Of a stretch of 64,000 bases of DNA, positions 35,317 to 45,392 are shown piece by piece. Source of the stretch: Bacillota bacterium (GTDB lineage Bacteria; Bacillota; Clostridia; Oscillospirales; Ruminococcaceae); NCBI GenBank assembly GCA_023418925.1, contig JAEZYS010000005.1, forward strand, positions 47,370 to 111,369, given 5' to 3'. The notes beneath the pieces are model-generated. The model made no database searches and was not told the DNA's origin. It saw only the letters and a list, made by a program, of their open reading frames with translations. A program made the position numbers and the translations under genes. Position 1 is the first letter of the stretch. Each line of letters begins with the position of its first letter.

Positions 35317-38010
35317 TTGAAAAGCAACAGTAAAATAAGTCTCAAATTTAATTTATGGGACTTTTTATACAGTAAAAAATTATATTTTGCTGCTTTTATA
35401 ATTCCAGCAGTAATTTTGTTTGGCGCATATGCAATTTTCGGGGTTCACCCATTCGGTGATGAATCTGTTCTCGTACTTGACCTGAACGGTCAGTATGTAT
35501 ACTATTATGAAAACATGAGAGATGCTTTCTGGGGGAACGGAGGTCTTGTAAACTCATGGAGCCGTAATTTCAGCGGTGAAACCATTGGAATATTTGCGTA
35601 TTACCTTGCAAGCCCATTCATGCTTATTGTTATGCTTTTGCCAAGAGCAATGATGACGGAATCCATTCTGATTATGCAGCTTTGCAAGGTTGGTGCAGCG
35701 GGATTAACATTCTGTTTGTTTCTTAAGAAATCGAGGAAAATTTCTTCTTTCCCATGCCTTACATTTTCAATTATATATTCATTAATGTCATATGTAATTG
35801 TTCAACTTATGAATCCAATGTGGCTTGACGGAATAATACTTCTTCCTGTAATTTGCTTTGGAATTGAAAAGCTTATAAACGAGAATAAGTGGCTTTGGTT
35901 TATAGTTCCGCTTGCTGTAATGTTTATAGCAAACTTTTATATCGGCTGGATGATTGCATTTTTCAGTGTGATTTATTTTCTTGCATATTATTTCTTTATG
36001 ACACCTGAAACATCTCCGTTTAAATTCAAGCATTTCTTAATAAGAGGGGTTAAGTTTGGTGTCGGAGGAATTCTCGCAGCTGCTCTTGCAAGCTGGCTGC
36101 TGATACCTCTCTATAAAAGCCTGAGCCTTGGAAAGCTTGACTTCACTGATCCTAATTTTGAATGGAGTACTCAGTTTGATATGTTTGATTTCTTTGTAAA
36201 TCTCATGCCAAACTCTTATGATACATGTCGTCCTGAAGGTTCTCCTGTGGTATATTGCGGAGTTATTACAATCATACTTATTCCGCTGTTTTTCTTCAAT
36301 AACAATATAGAACTCAAAAAGAAAATAGGATATGGTGCTCTCGGACTTTCTGTTCTGCTATCAATGTATATTTCAAATATAGACATTGCATGGCATGGAT
36401 TCCAGGTGCCTAACTGGCTTCCATACAGATATTCATTTGCTTTCTGCTTTGTTCTTATACTTATGGCTGTGCAGGCGTTTGAAAGACTTGAAGGAATATC
36501 TTGCAAGGAAATTGGAGTAGTGCTGATTCTTTTGACAGGTTATTATTTCTATGTGGACAAGCAGGGGCTTGAAAATATTAACGTAGTCTTTTCAGTCTGG
36601 TATGCTGTAATTCTTACTGCTGCTTATGGTCTTCTTATATACTTACACAAAAAGAATTATGAAAGCAGACGTGTTCTTGTATTTATTCTTTCAGTTGTAA
36701 TTATAGAAAATATCCTGTCGACTGTGTATAATTTGTTTGCAATTGATATGGATGTAACTTACTCAAATTACTCTTCATACAATCAGTACATTACTCTTGG
36801 CAGGGATACCGTTGAAAAAATATATGACATGGATGACGGTGTCTACAGAATTGAAAAGAATTATCACCGAACAGTAAATGACGCTATGGCTTTCGGAAGC
36901 TATGGTATTTCACATTCAAGTTCAACTCTGAATGCCGGTCCGATTCAGTTTTTAAGAAAGCTTGGATTCTCATATGGCGGGCATTATATAAAATACAAGG
37001 GTGCAACATATGTTACTGACTCACTATTCGGAATCAAATATGTAATGGAAAAGGGAGCAACAGTTACAGACGGAGAAGAAGCTCCGATTGTTGAAAGAAA
37101 TAAGCATTACGATGAAATGGTGCTTGCAAATGGCGACGATAAGAATATTTTTTATATTTATGAAAACCCGAATGCTCTTCCGATTGCTTATATGGTAGAT
37201 AAAGATATACTTGATACTACTCTTTCTGGGGACAACCCATTTTATAATCAGAATGTTCTTTTGTCCGGAATGCTTGGACAGGAATACACAAATTTCTTTG
37301 AGAAAATTGAAATTGATGAAGTAATTCCTGAAAATGCAAAATTATCAACCTATGGCAATCACACAAAATATGTTCCTGAAGTTGATGGCAAGAATTCACA
37401 TATAGAATACCTTGTAACAGCTCCGACTGAAGATATGGTATATATGTATTTCCCTAGTAACTATGAGAGAAAAGTCAATCTATGGCTTAATGAAGAGTTT
37501 GTTGATTACTACTATGAGGGTGGAAACAAAGTTATACAACCAATGGGACATTTTAAGAGCGGGGAACAATTCTCATTGATTACCACCATTACAGAAGAGA
37601 AAAATGAGGTTCTGTTCAAGGATAACCTGTTCTATTACCTTGATGAACAAGAATTCCAGACAGCTGTTGATGAGCTAAAAAAGTCACCGCTTGAAATTAC
37701 ATCATTTAAGGAAGATCACCTTGAGGGTAATGTTACAGCGGAAGAAGACGGTGTTCTGTTCACAACAATTTCTTATGAACCGGGCTGGACAATCTGGGTT
37801 GACGGGGTCAAGACGGAGCCTGTAAAGGTATGTGATGCTCTTATAGGCATTGAGCTTACAAAGGGGCAGCATACAATTGAAATGAAGTTCTTCCCTGCAG
37901 GAATGAAGCTTGGATTCCTGATTTCAGGAATATCACTTGTTGCAGTAGTTCTTATTGCAATTTATGAGAACCGTACAAAAAAAGTTTTGCTTAACAGATT
38001 ATATGAATAA
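35317..38010 (+). CDS. YfhO family membrane protein
   Basis: Large integral membrane protein of 897 residues. About 13 hydrophobic segments occupy residues 15-470, followed by an extracytoplasmic region of some 380 residues and a final membrane helix near 870. The opening region FGVHPFGDESVLVLDLNGQYVYYYENMRD is characteristic of YfhO, a GT-C-fold family that decorates teichoic acids with sugars in Bacillus (with GtcA/Csb-type partners). The sugar donor is not readable here. The TTG start follows GGAGGAAAG. It is a monocistronic unit closed by a terminator. Confidence 0.88.
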   Translation: MKSNSKISLKFNLWDFLYSKKLYFAAFIIPAVILFGAYAIFGVHPFGDESVLVLDLNGQYVYYYENMRDAFWGNGGLVNSWSRNFSGETIGIFAYYLASPFMLIVMLLPRAMMTESILIMQLCKVGAAGLTFCLFLKKSRKISSFPCLTFSIIYSLMSYVIVQLMNPMWLDGIILLPVICFGIEKLINENKWLWFIVPLAVMFIANFYIGWMIAFFSVIYFLAYYFFMTPETSPFKFKHFLIRGVKFGVGGILAAALASWLLIPLYKSLSLGKLDFTDPNFEWSTQFDMFDFFVNLMPNSYDTCRPEGSPVVYCGVITIILIPLFFFNNNIELKKKIGYGALGLSVLLSMYISNIDIAWHGFQVPNWLPYRYSFAFCFVLILMAVQAFERLEGISCKEIGVVLILLTGYYFYVDKQGLENINVVFSVWYAVILTAAYGLLIYLHKKNYESRRVLVFILSVVIIENILSTVYNLFAIDMDVTYSNYSSYNQYITLGRDTVEKIYDMDDGVYRIEKNYHRTVNDAMAFGSYGISHSSSTLNAGPIQFLRKLGFSYGGHYIKYKGATYVTDSLFGIKYVMEKGATVTDGEEAPIVERNKHYDEMVLANGDDKNIFYIYENPNALPIAYMVDKDILDTTLSGDNPFYNQNVLLSGMLGQEYTNFFEKIEIDEVIPENAKLSTYGNHTKYVPEVDGKNSHIEYLVTAPTEDMVYMYFPSNYERKVNLWLNEEFVDYYYEGGNKVIQPMGHFKSGEQFSLITTITEEKNEVLFKDNLFYYLDEQEFQTAVDELKKSPLEITSFKEDHLEGNVTAEEDGVLFTTISYEPGWTIWVDGVKTEPVKVCDALIGIELTKGQHTIEMKFFPAGMKLGFLISGISLVAVVLIAIYENRTKKVLLNRLYE

Positions 38011-38014
38011 AAAT

Positions 38015-38052
38015 AACCGCAGTACATAAAACGTACTGCGGTTTTGTATTTT
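38015..38052 (+). terminator. Terminator after the yfhO-like gene
   Basis: AACCGCAGTAC and GTACTGCGGTT form an 11-bp stem, followed by TTGTATTTT. Confidence 0.88.
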
Positions 38053-38078
38053 ATAGCCTAGTATATACAGATAGTAAA

Positions 38079-39254
38079 TTATAAACTCTTGATTCCAATA
38101 GTTATATCAGTATCGGCATCATAATCTACACCTGAAATGCCAAACCCGAAAAGCTCATTGAAATCCTCCCAGTATCCGTCAATATCAGAACAACTGTCTA
38201 TATTTTCGTCATTGATTTTATCCCAGAGTTCTGAAACAGTCTTCTGAACATCTTCCGTCATTTCAAGATCATCTAGTCTGATTCTTCCTTCGCTGTCAGT
38301 TTCAATATTTCCGCCGAATAACTTCTGTGCAAAAAGTCTGTACATCTGTTCAATACAGCCTTCATGTAAGTTCTTTTCCTTCATAACCTTGTACAGAATT
38401 GAAATATAAAGCGGTACAATCGGGATAGCCGCACTTGATTGTGTTACAAGAGCCTTGTTTACAGATACATATGCTGTAATTCCGTTGAATTCAGATGTGA
38501 TTTCCTTTGAGGTTTTAAGAAGGTGTGCCTTTGCCGCACCTATTGAACCATCAAAATACATTGGATGTGTAAGTTCAGGGCCAATATAAGAATATGCAAC
38601 AGTTACTGCATTCTTTTCTATTGCATCTGCATCTTTAAGTGCCTTTATCCAGTCCTTCCAGTCTTCACCACCCATAACCTTTACTGTGTTGAAAATTTCT
38701 TCATCAGAAGCTGGTGTAACAGTTGCATCTGAAATATTCTTTGTCTTGAGATCTATTGTCTTGTTTGTATAATCAGATCCTGTTGTCTTGAGGACAGAGC
38801 TGTATACTGTGCCGTCTGCACCTGTTCTTCTCGGAGCTGCAAGGCTGTAAATAACCATGTCAACTTTGCCGAGATCCTTTTTGATAAGATCAATTGTCTG
38901 ATCCTTTATTTCTATTGAGAATGCATCACCGTTGATAGTTTTTGCATATAATCCATCCTGTGTTGCAAAGTCCTCAAAAGCAGCAGTATTATACCATCCT
39001 GCTGTGCCGGTTCTGTTGTCAGAACCCTGCTTATCAAATATTATGCCGATTGTTTCTGCACCACTGCCATAAGCTGCAGATATTCTTGAAGCAAGACCAT
39101 AACCTGTTGAAGCACCTATTACAAGAACTTTTTTTGGACCATTGACCTCAGGCTGTTTTTTTACATAGTTAATCTGATTTTCAACATTCTTTCTGCATCC
39201 GTCCGGATGAGAAGATGTACATATAAATCCTCTTATTTTGGGTTTAACAATCAT
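38079..39254 (-). CDS. fabV: Trans-2-enoyl-CoA/ACP reductase, FabV/Ter family
   Basis: NADH-dependent reduction of trans-2-enoyl thioesters, either in fatty acid synthesis (FabV) or in butyrate-type fermentation (Ter). The 391 residues show the cofactor loop VLVIGASTGYGLASR, IYSLAAPRR and the catalytic YFDGSIGAAK with the Y-x8-K spacing that separates this family from FabI. In a clostridial setting both roles are plausible. The start at 39254 gives AAAGGA proper spacing; the ATG nine bases upstream is too close. It is downstream of the carboxypeptidase gene. Confidence 0.92.
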   Translation of the reverse strand: MIVKPKIRGFICTSSHPDGCRKNVENQINYVKKQPEVNGPKKVLVIGASTGYGLASRISAAYGSGAETIGIIFDKQGSDNRTGTAGWYNTAAFEDFATQDGLYAKTINGDAFSIEIKDQTIDLIKKDLGKVDMVIYSLAAPRRTGADGTVYSSVLKTTGSDYTNKTIDLKTKNISDATVTPASDEEIFNTVKVMGGEDWKDWIKALKDADAIEKNAVTVAYSYIGPELTHPMYFDGSIGAAKAHLLKTSKEITSEFNGITAYVSVNKALVTQSSAAIPIVPLYISILYKVMKEKNLHEGCIEQMYRLFAQKLFGGNIETDSEGRIRLDDLEMTEDVQKTVSELWDKINDENIDSCSDIDGYWEDFNELFGFGISGVDYDADTDITIGIKSL

Positions 39255-39345
39255 TATTTCCATTCCTTTCTGAGTTCTGCAAACTCAAGGGTACTAGCCT
39301 CGAATACAAAACCTACGCTTAAAAATTTCAAGTTTGCTTATTTTA

Positions 39346-40479
39346 TTAATTATTTTCTCTTATTACTGAAAATGCCTGATCGAGAAGCCATAGTGTGTCA
39401 TTCCATCTTTTATCTGAAGCAGGACCACCCAAAACAACGACTACTATATCATGTCCGAAACGGTTTGCTGTAGCTACAACACAATATCCTGCCTGGTCTG
39501 TCATACCTGTTTTAAGACCGTTAGCATACATGTAGTAGCAATCACTGTATTCATGTATAAGCTTATTGGAATTCTCCCAATAAATCTGCTCACCTGATAA
39601 AAAAGTAACATTTCTTGAAGGTTTTGCGGCAGAATTTCTGACGCCCTCAAACTGTGTTGCGTACAATGATATTTTAAGCATGTCCATAGCAGTTGTATAG
39701 TGGTTGTCATCATGGAATCCGTCAGGGTTTTCAAAGTGGGAGTTTTCAGCACCGATACCTTTGAGCCTTTCATTCATCTGAGCAACAAAATATTTTACTG
39801 CTTTATCGGCATTGAGATTTTCATTGTCAGCAATAACACGTCCTATGTTTGAGGCAGCACAATATGCAGCATCATTTCCTGACGGGAGCATAAGTGCATC
39901 TATCATCATTTCAAGGTCAAGCACACTTCCATTGTTAAGATTTGCAAGACTTGATTCTGGACTTACAAGGTCAAGTTCATCACCTGCAGTGAACTGCATA
40001 TTAGCGTCAGCATATTCAAGAACAAGTGCGGCGGTAAGTATTTTTGTTGTGCTTGCTGGATAACATTTTTCTTCTGCATTTTTAGCAAACAAAACTTCAT
40101 CTGACTGAACATCATATACAATAGCATAACTGCTGTTTATTTCCCCTTCTATCGGATAAGAGGATTTAAGCTGTGGATTTGGAACAGAAGCCATTGCAGA
40201 AATAACTTCGTTATCAGGGGCAATTATTTCTTCTTCAGTTCCGGATACATTTGTCTGCGATTCAACTGTAGTTTCTTCCAGGGCAACATTAAGCTGTGAA
40301 TACCGGGTTTTATCAATTATCAGTTCTGAAACGCTGTTGCCGCCAAGTGAAAACAAGCCATAAACTGAACCGGCCAGAACAATCAGAAGGGCAAATACTC
40401 TCAATCTTGCAAACCATTTACGTCGTGATTTTCTTGAGCGTTCAGAATTTGCAGGTTTCTTTCTATTATTCCTGTTCAT
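39346..40479 (-). CDS. D-alanyl-D-alanine carboxypeptidase (S11 family)
   Basis: Penicillin-binding protein that trims the terminal D-alanine of peptidoglycan stem peptides. The 377 residues start with a basic cytosolic tail and one membrane anchor (VFALLIVLAGSVYGLFSL), then a linker, then the catalytic domain with Ser143-x-x-Lys146 (PASTTK), SGND and KTG (GLKTGMTD). This is a type II membrane topology without a C-terminal amphipathic helix, unlike DacA. It is likely active outside the membrane. Confidence 0.9.
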   Translation of the reverse strand: MNRNNRKKPANSERSRKSRRKWFARLRVFALLIVLAGSVYGLFSLGGNSVSELIIDKTRYSQLNVALEETTVESQTNVSGTEEEIIAPDNEVISAMASVPNPQLKSSYPIEGEINSSYAIVYDVQSDEVLFAKNAEEKCYPASTTKILTAALVLEYADANMQFTAGDELDLVSPESSLANLNNGSVLDLEMMIDALMLPSGNDAAYCAASNIGRVIADNENLNADKAVKYFVAQMNERLKGIGAENSHFENPDGFHDDNHYTTAMDMLKISLYATQFEGVRNSAAKPSRNVTFLSGEQIYWENSNKLIHEYSDCYYMYANGLKTGMTDQAGYCVVATANRFGHDIVVVVLGGPASDKRWNDTLWLLDQAFSVIRENN

Positions 40480-40536
40480 TTTTCTCCTTATATTAAATTA
40501 TGGTTTAAAATGTAAATATTAAAACAAACTATATTA

Positions 40537-40565
40537 ATTTTACCATACTATTTTTTATTTTTCAA
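40537..40565 (-). promoter_or_regulatory. Promoter of the carboxypeptidase gene
   Basis: TTGAAA, 17 bases, TAAAAT on the minus strand. Confidence 0.6.
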
Positions 40566-40597
40566 TAGGTATAATTCCATATCAAAGCAAAAGCGTA

Positions 40598-40626
40598 TTG
40601 CAAATGGGGGCTTAACATGCTATAAT
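40598..40626 (+). promoter_or_regulatory. Promoter of pheA
   Basis: TTGCAA, 17 bases, TATAAT on the plus strand, about 100 bases before pheA. Confidence 0.75.
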
Positions 40627-40728
40627 TTTTTTGTATTTTATTTCATCAGGTTTTACGTTAAGAATAATTTTCATGTTGTTGTTTATTTCTTTTATCGGAA
40701 ACAACAGCAGAAAGGAATGAATTTCAAA

Positions 40729-41844
40729 ATGGATTTAGCAGAGTTAAGGCAGGAAATAGATAAAATAGATGAGGAAATTCTGAACTTATTTATAAAAAGA
40801 ATGAATGTATGCAGAAATGTTGCAGATTATAAAAAGGAAAAAAACCTCTCTGTTTTGCAGGGTGACAGAGAAAAACAGTTAATTGAAAGAATAAGGGAGC
40901 TTTCACCTGACAATTTAAAGGATGGTGCAGCTGTTCTTTTTGCGTCAATAATGGATATCAGCAAATGCATTCAACAGCAGGAAATTTCAAAGTCTGATAA
41001 CTTTGTAAAAGCTTTGCCGTTTGAACCTGAAAAAGCAGGTTCAGTTGTTTGTCAGGGAACTGAGGGTTCATATTCAGAAAAGGCATGCAGAAAGCTGTTC
41101 AAATCACAGAAGATAAACTTTGTTTCTGAATTTGAGGATGTTTTCAAGGCCGTTGATTCAGGTGAATGTGAATTCGGTGTTCTACCGTTGCAGAATTCAA
41201 CTGTTGGTTCTGTTTCAAAAACCTATGACCTTATGGCAAAATATGATTTCTATATAAATGCAGTTGTAAGAGTAGAGATAAAACATTGCCTTGCTGCAAA
41301 AAAGGGAACTGCACTCAATGAAATTGAAGCAGTTTATTCTCATGAACAGGCGTTGTCGCAATGTTCTGATTTCATAAGACATTTGGGACTTGAACAGCGT
41401 GAGTATCCTAATACTGCACTGGCTGCAAAGCTTGTAGCAGAAAGTAATGAAAAAATTGCCTGCATATGTTCTCCTGACGCAGCAGAAATATATGGACTTG
41501 AAATTCTTGAGTCTCAGGCAGCAAATGTATATCCGAATTATACACGTTTTATCTGTATATCAAAAAGGTTCATTGCTAAAAGTGATGCAGGAACAATTTC
41601 TGTTTCTCTTTCCATCCCTCATACAAAAAGCTCATTGTACAGACTTCTTACGAAGTTTTCAGTAAATGGCTTTAACCTTGTTAAAATAGAAAACAAGCCT
41701 GTTGCTGGCAAGGATTTTGAAGTAATATTCTATCTTGACTTTTCAGGCAACTGCAATGATGTAAAGGCTGCAAGCCTCCTTGAAGAATTAAAGGGAGAGC
41801 ATTCATATTTCAAGTTTCTTGGAAACTTTGATGAAGTTATGTAA
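40729..41844 (+). CDS. pheA: Bifunctional chorismate mutase/prephenate dehydratase
   Basis: Makes phenylpyruvate from chorismate for phenylalanine synthesis. Of 371 residues, the first 85 or so form an AroQ-type chorismate mutase (LAELRQEIDKIDEEILNLFIKRM). Residues about 105-285 form the prephenate dehydratase domain (VCQGTEGSYSEKACR, VLPLQNSTVGSV) and the rest is an ACT domain (TKSSLYRLLTKFSVNGFNLVKIENKP) for feedback by phenylalanine. The start at 40729 gives AGAAAGGA correct spacing. ispD follows after 12 bases. Confidence 0.93.
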   Translation: MDLAELRQEIDKIDEEILNLFIKRMNVCRNVADYKKEKNLSVLQGDREKQLIERIRELSPDNLKDGAAVLFASIMDISKCIQQQEISKSDNFVKALPFEPEKAGSVVCQGTEGSYSEKACRKLFKSQKINFVSEFEDVFKAVDSGECEFGVLPLQNSTVGSVSKTYDLMAKYDFYINAVVRVEIKHCLAAKKGTALNEIEAVYSHEQALSQCSDFIRHLGLEQREYPNTALAAKLVAESNEKIACICSPDAAEIYGLEILESQAANVYPNYTRFICISKRFIAKSDAGTISVSLSIPHTKSSLYRLLTKFSVNGFNLVKIENKPVAGKDFEVIFYLDFSGNCNDVKAASLLEELKGEHSYFKFLGNFDEVM

Positions 41845-41856
41845 AGGGTGATTTTG

Positions 41857-42543
41857 TTGAATACAGTATCGGTTATTATTGCAGCGGCAGGCAATGCCCA
41901 GAGAATGAATGGAATCAACAAACAGCTTCAACAGCTTGCCGGAGTGCCTGTTATTGTTCGTTCAATGCTTGCATTTGAAAAGATAGAAAGCGTTATAGAG
42001 ATAATTGTATCAGCAAGGGAATGTGATGCTGAAGCAATAAACGGATATGCAAAAAGCTTTGGTATAACTAAATTCAAGACAATTGCAGAGGGTGGGGAAA
42101 CACGTCAGAAGTCTGTTATTAATGCTCTTCGGTATGTTTCAAGAGATACTGACCTTGTTGCAGTACATGATGGCGCTAGACCGCTTGTAAACTCTGTTCA
42201 CATAGAAAAGTGCATAAAGGATGCCTCAATTTTCGGGGGAGCAGTCTTAGGCGTTCCTGTAAAGGATACCCTCAAGGTAGTTGATGGTGGTCTGATTACT
42301 GATACTCCCGACAGAAGAAAGCTTTATATAACACAGACGCCACAGATTTTCAGAAAAAAAGAATTTTATGAGGGTGTCAACTTTGCAAACGAGCATGAAC
42401 TTGACTTCACAGATGATTGTCAGATGGTTGAGGCTGTCGGTGTAAAGGTGAATATGACTGTATCAGATTATAAAAATATAAAGATTACAACTCCTGAAGA
42501 TTTTGCCATAGCTGAAGCTATAATTGCAATGGAGGCTGATTGA
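41857..42543 (+). CDS. ispD: 2-C-methyl-D-erythritol 4-phosphate cytidylyltransferase
   Basis: Third step of the MEP isoprenoid pathway, joining CTP to methylerythritol phosphate. The N-terminal nucleotide loop [15 protein letters not shown], then [11 protein letters not shown] and VPVKDTLK, are family signatures. The TTG at 41857 (MNTVSVII) is chosen because AAAGGGTG lies 6 bases upstream; a GTG nine bases earlier overlaps that site. The stop at 42543 lies one base before the ispF start, so the two are coupled. Confidence 0.92.
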   Translation: MNTVSVIIAAAGNAQRMNGINKQLQQLAGVPVIVRSMLAFEKIESVIEIIVSARECDAEAINGYAKSFGITKFKTIAEGGETRQKSVINALRYVSRDTDLVAVHDGARPLVNSVHIEKCIKDASIFGGAVLGVPVKDTLKVVDGGLITDTPDRRKLYITQTPQIFRKKEFYEGVNFANEHELDFTDDCQMVEAVGVKVNMTVSDYKNIKITTPEDFAIAEAIIAMEAD

Positions 42544-42544
42544 T

Positions 42545-43030
42545 TTGTTCAGAATCGGACACGGATATGATGTTCACAGGCTTGTTTGTGAAAGAAAGCT
42601 TATTCTTGGCGGGGTAGAAATTCCTTTTGAAAAAGGTCTGCTTGGACATTCGGATGCAGATGTACTTGTACATGCGTTGATGGACAGTATTCTTGGCGCA
42701 CTTGCTCTTGGGGATATCGGAAAACACTTTCCGGACAACGATGACGCATATAAAAATGCTGACAGCATTGTTTTACTGAAAAAGGCTTATGGGATAATGA
42801 CTGATAATGGATATGAAATATGCAATGTTGATTGTACAGTTATATGTCAGAGTCCGAAGCTTGCTCCTTTTATTGAACAAATGAGAAAAAATATTGCTGA
42901 TGCATTATGTACTAAAATTTCTTGTATCAGTGTGAAGGCTACTACTGAAGAGCATCTTGGTTTTACGGGAAGCGGGGAAGGCATTTCTGCTCATGCAGTA
43001 TGTATGCTGAAAAAATGTAATAACTCATAA
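42545..43030 (+). CDS. ispF: 2-C-methyl-D-erythritol 2,4-cyclodiphosphate synthase
   Basis: Fifth step of the MEP pathway, forming the cyclic diphosphate. The 161 residues include the metal-binding segments [10 protein letters not shown] and [18 protein letters not shown], then GDIGKHFPD and [11 protein letters not shown]. The TTG start follows GGAGG by 9 bases within the end of ispD. The arrangement ispD-ispF is common. The ispE partner is not in the window. Confidence 0.94.
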   Translation: MFRIGHGYDVHRLVCERKLILGGVEIPFEKGLLGHSDADVLVHALMDSILGALALGDIGKHFPDNDDAYKNADSIVLLKKAYGIMTDNGYEICNVDCTVICQSPKLAPFIEQMRKNIADALCTKISCISVKATTEEHLGFTGSGEGISAHAVCMLKKCNNS

Positions 43031-43066
43031 CTTATTCACTTTTTTTATATTATAGAATATTATATT

Positions 43067-43098
43067 GCAGGGGCTCTGTTTATGAGCCCCTGCATTTT
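43067..43098 (+). terminator. Terminator after ispF
   Basis: GCAGGGGCT and AGCCCCTGC form a 9-bp GC-rich stem followed by ATTTTAAT. The next gene starts 20 bases later, so readthrough or an internal promoter is needed for it. Confidence 0.7.
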
Positions 43099-43117
43099 AA
43101 TATCTGAGGTGATGGTT

Positions 43118-43333
43118 TTGAAGAGATATACGATTGCATTATCTTCAATAACTTATGCAATAAAAGCGCAGAATCTCCTTAAATACGAGGGGATAAACAC
43201 CGAAGTTATTCGTACGCCAAAAAACCTTGCCTCCGGCTGTGGTTACAGTATAGCATTTTACGGTGATGTTGAGAAAGTCATTGAAGTTCTTAACCGTAAT
43301 AACATCAGCCAAAAAGGAATAATGGAAAGATAG
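43118..43333 (+). CDS. DUF3343 protein (putative Se/S carrier)
   Basis: Small protein of 71 residues: MKRYTIALSSITYAIKAQNLL and NLASGCGYSIAF with one cysteine at the position kept in the family. DUF3343 proteins are thought to carry selenium or sulfur and often sit next to class V aminotransferases of the EF2568 type, as here. The TTG at 43118 has GAGGTG 6 bases upstream. The stop is 7 bases before the split aminotransferase gene, indicating a shared transcript. Confidence 0.82.
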   Translation: MKRYTIALSSITYAIKAQNLLKYEGINTEVIRTPKNLASGCGYSIAFYGDVEKVIEVLNRNNISQKGIMER

Positions 43334-43340
43334 GTGCTAT

Positions 43341-43643
43341 ATGGTAAACTTTGATAATTCCGCAACTTCATTTCCAAAGCCTAAAAGTGTCAGAAATGCT
43401 GTAATAACAGCAATGACAAAGTATGGTGGGAATCCTGGGCGAAGCGGTCATAAGCTTTCAATTGCTACAGCAGAGGCAGTTTACGGCGCAAGGGCTGCGG
43501 CAGCACGCTTTTTTGAAGCTGAAACTGAAAATGTTGTTTTTACACTTAACTGTACTCATGCCCTTAATCTTGCTATAAAGGGTATAATGAAAGATGGTGG
43601 TCATGTGATTATTCCATCACTATACATGGATACTAATTTTTGA
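43341..43643 (+). pseudogene. Class V aminotransferase/cysteine desulfurase-like gene, N-terminal part, interrupted
   Basis: First 93 codons of a PLP-dependent NifS/Csd-like enzyme: VNFDNSATSFPKPKSV, NPGRSGHKLS and NCTHALNLAIKG are typical of the EF2568 subgroup. Homology stops after HVII near 43613, then eight or so foreign codons lead to a stop. The remaining part lies at 48460-49350, 4,864 bp away and in the same frame phase. This part lacks the PLP lysine, so it cannot act alone. The gene may be restorable by excision of the inserted element rather than dead. Confidence 0.9.
43611..43628 (+). other. Left attachment junction (attL) of the inserted element
   Basis: ATTCCATCAC at the left matches ATTTCATCAT at the right (48475-48484), with ATT and CATCA shared. 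TATACAT at 43621-43627 is the inverted match of ATGTATA at 48460-48466. The crossover lies in one of the two shared blocks. Confidence 0.65.
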
Positions 43644-43648
43644 AAAAT

Positions 43649-43675
43649 AAACGGACGCAATAAGTGCGTCCGTTT
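43649..43675 (-). terminator. Terminator of the element's transporter operon
   Basis: AAACGGACGC and GCGTCCGTTT form a 10-bp stem followed by ATTTTTC on the minus strand, just inside the left end of the element. Confidence 0.82.
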
Positions 43676-43755
43676 GAATAAGTATATTAATCCCCATTAC
43701 TTTCTGCTATCATATTTGCAAAAGGAACATATAACAACGTGATAAATTTATTCCA

Positions 43756-44556
43756 TTAGCTTCCTGTTCCCGCATACTTAACTGCACCAAGCATCCAGAG
43801 CTTGTAAGCAATATAAAATACCACAATGCCGACAACAGGTGATATCAGAGAAATAACGGAAAATTGTTCAGGTCTGATAAAGTACATTGATGGATAGAAA
43901 GATATAAATCCTATAGGGAGAACACATGTGAATATAACTCTGAAGAACTTATTGAAGATAGTAGTAGGATATTTTGCGTATTCTCTGCAATCATTGAACA
44001 GAACCATAAATGTTGCTCCGTTGATAGTTATAAATGCACTCGCAGAAGCAAGTGTCATTATTCCGATGAGAACAAGTGAAGCCCCGACAAGCGATATCAG
44101 AAGAATTGCAATACTTGCAAAAGTAACTGGGATACCAATTTTAATCCATGCATAAATAAAAATAACAAGTCCATATATTAACTGACCTATGCCCTTTGCA
44201 TCAAGTGTTTCTGCAACATAATAGAAGAAGAGGTTTATAGGTCTGAAACAGTACTTGATAAAATCGCCCTGCATAGCATGAACCCAAAGCTGCCAAAGGT
44301 TATCAAATAAAATCTGAAATGGACATGCGGCAAGAACAGCAAAGCCATACATAAACAGCAACTCATCAAAGTCAAATCCCTTTATTGCAGGTATAGATCT
44401 GAACATCAGCCAGAATGAAGCAAACCCTGCAAGATTAACCAGAATCATTGCAATTGTGCTTATAATAAAATCAGCACGATATGCCATCTTTGACTTGAAG
44501 TCCTGCGAAATCATCATAAAATAAATTTTTATGTAATTAAAAATACTTCGTTTCAT
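43756..44556 (-). CDS. ABC-2 type transporter permease (cargo of the element)
   Basis: Membrane protein of 266 residues with six hydrophobic segments, resembling the ABC-2 permease group that comes as two different permeases with one ATPase (DUF990/ABC2_membrane_6-like). It starts with the amphipathic KIYFMMISQDFKSKMAYRADF and contains GDFIKYCFRPINLFFYY. It is last in the operon, 32 bases after the other permease. Related systems export drugs or peptides, but the substrate cannot be read here. GAAAGGAAA precedes the start. Confidence 0.82.
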   Translation of the reverse strand: MKRSIFNYIKIYFMMISQDFKSKMAYRADFIISTIAMILVNLAGFASFWLMFRSIPAIKGFDFDELLFMYGFAVLAACPFQILFDNLWQLWVHAMQGDFIKYCFRPINLFFYYVAETLDAKGIGQLIYGLVIFIYAWIKIGIPVTFASIAILLISLVGASLVLIGIMTLASASAFITINGATFMVLFNDCREYAKYPTTIFNKFFRVIFTCVLPIGFISFYPSMYFIRPEQFSVISLISPVVGIVVFYIAYKLWMLGAVKYAGTGS

Positions 44557-44588
44557 TAACAGGTTTCCTTTCTAAAATTGTAGGCCGA

Positions 44589-45392
44589 TCAGCCCCCGTT
44601 TACCATGACATGCTTTGATGCCCTGATAAAGCATATTTTGCTGATAAGGAACAGGACAATAACCCAGATGAGCTGAATCAGCAATGCTCTGCATATATCC
44701 CATAAGGAATAGTTTGGATTTGTGAGAATCTGAATAGGCAGATTATAAATTGCTTGGAAAGGAAGAAACTCTAGAACCTTTCTTATGTTGTCAGGGAAGA
44801 ATGCAATTGGAATTACTGCACCAGATAAAAGGCGAACTACTGTGTCCTTCATTGTGCTTATTCCCCAGACACTTTCAGTAAAGAAAGAGAGCAGACCAAT
44901 GAGAAAATCAAAGGTTATATTGAGCAAAGCTGCCAGAATAAACGCTATTGGGAAGAAGAGAAGGTTAATTCCAATAGGGATAGCACCCTTTGCAACAATT
45001 GCAACAATAATTATTGACGGGATGAACATTATAGCAAAATTGGATAATATGGAACCGAAACAACTTGAATACATTCTGAACTGATAGCTAATCGGTTTGC
45101 AGAAGCTTGTTGCAATGTTTCCAGTCTGTACATCTCTTGACATCTGCCATTCACAGTATGAAATAACAACGCTGTTTAATATTTTTGCACTGGCAAGGTA
45201 TAAGAAGGTTTGCTGAAAGGTCATACCGTTTATGGTATCAGTTCCGACACCATCAAATATTGCCCGCCAGAGAAAGTAAACAATTATTGTAAAAATAATA
45301 TTTGCCAAAATTGTCAATAAGAAAAATGCCCGAAAAAAAACTATTTCCTGAAATGACATTTTGTTAAAAGCTAATGCTGCGCGGACATTCAT
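44589..45392 (-). CDS. ABC-2 type transporter permease (cargo of the element)
   Basis: Membrane protein of 267 residues, six hydrophobic segments. It contains QMSRDVQTGNIATSFCKPISYQF, which parallels GDFIKYCFRPINLFF of the other permease, so the two are distant paralogues forming a heterodimer. Its ATG overlaps the ATPase stop by four bases (ATGA), showing translational coupling. It is the middle gene of the operon. Confidence 0.82.
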   Translation of the reverse strand: MNVRAALAFNKMSFQEIVFFRAFFLLTILANIIFTIIVYFLWRAIFDGVGTDTINGMTFQQTFLYLASAKILNSVVISYCEWQMSRDVQTGNIATSFCKPISYQFRMYSSCFGSILSNFAIMFIPSIIIVAIVAKGAIPIGINLLFFPIAFILAALLNITFDFLIGLLSFFTESVWGISTMKDTVVRLLSGAVIPIAFFPDNIRKVLEFLPFQAIYNLPIQILTNPNYSLWDICRALLIQLIWVIVLFLISKICFIRASKHVMVNGG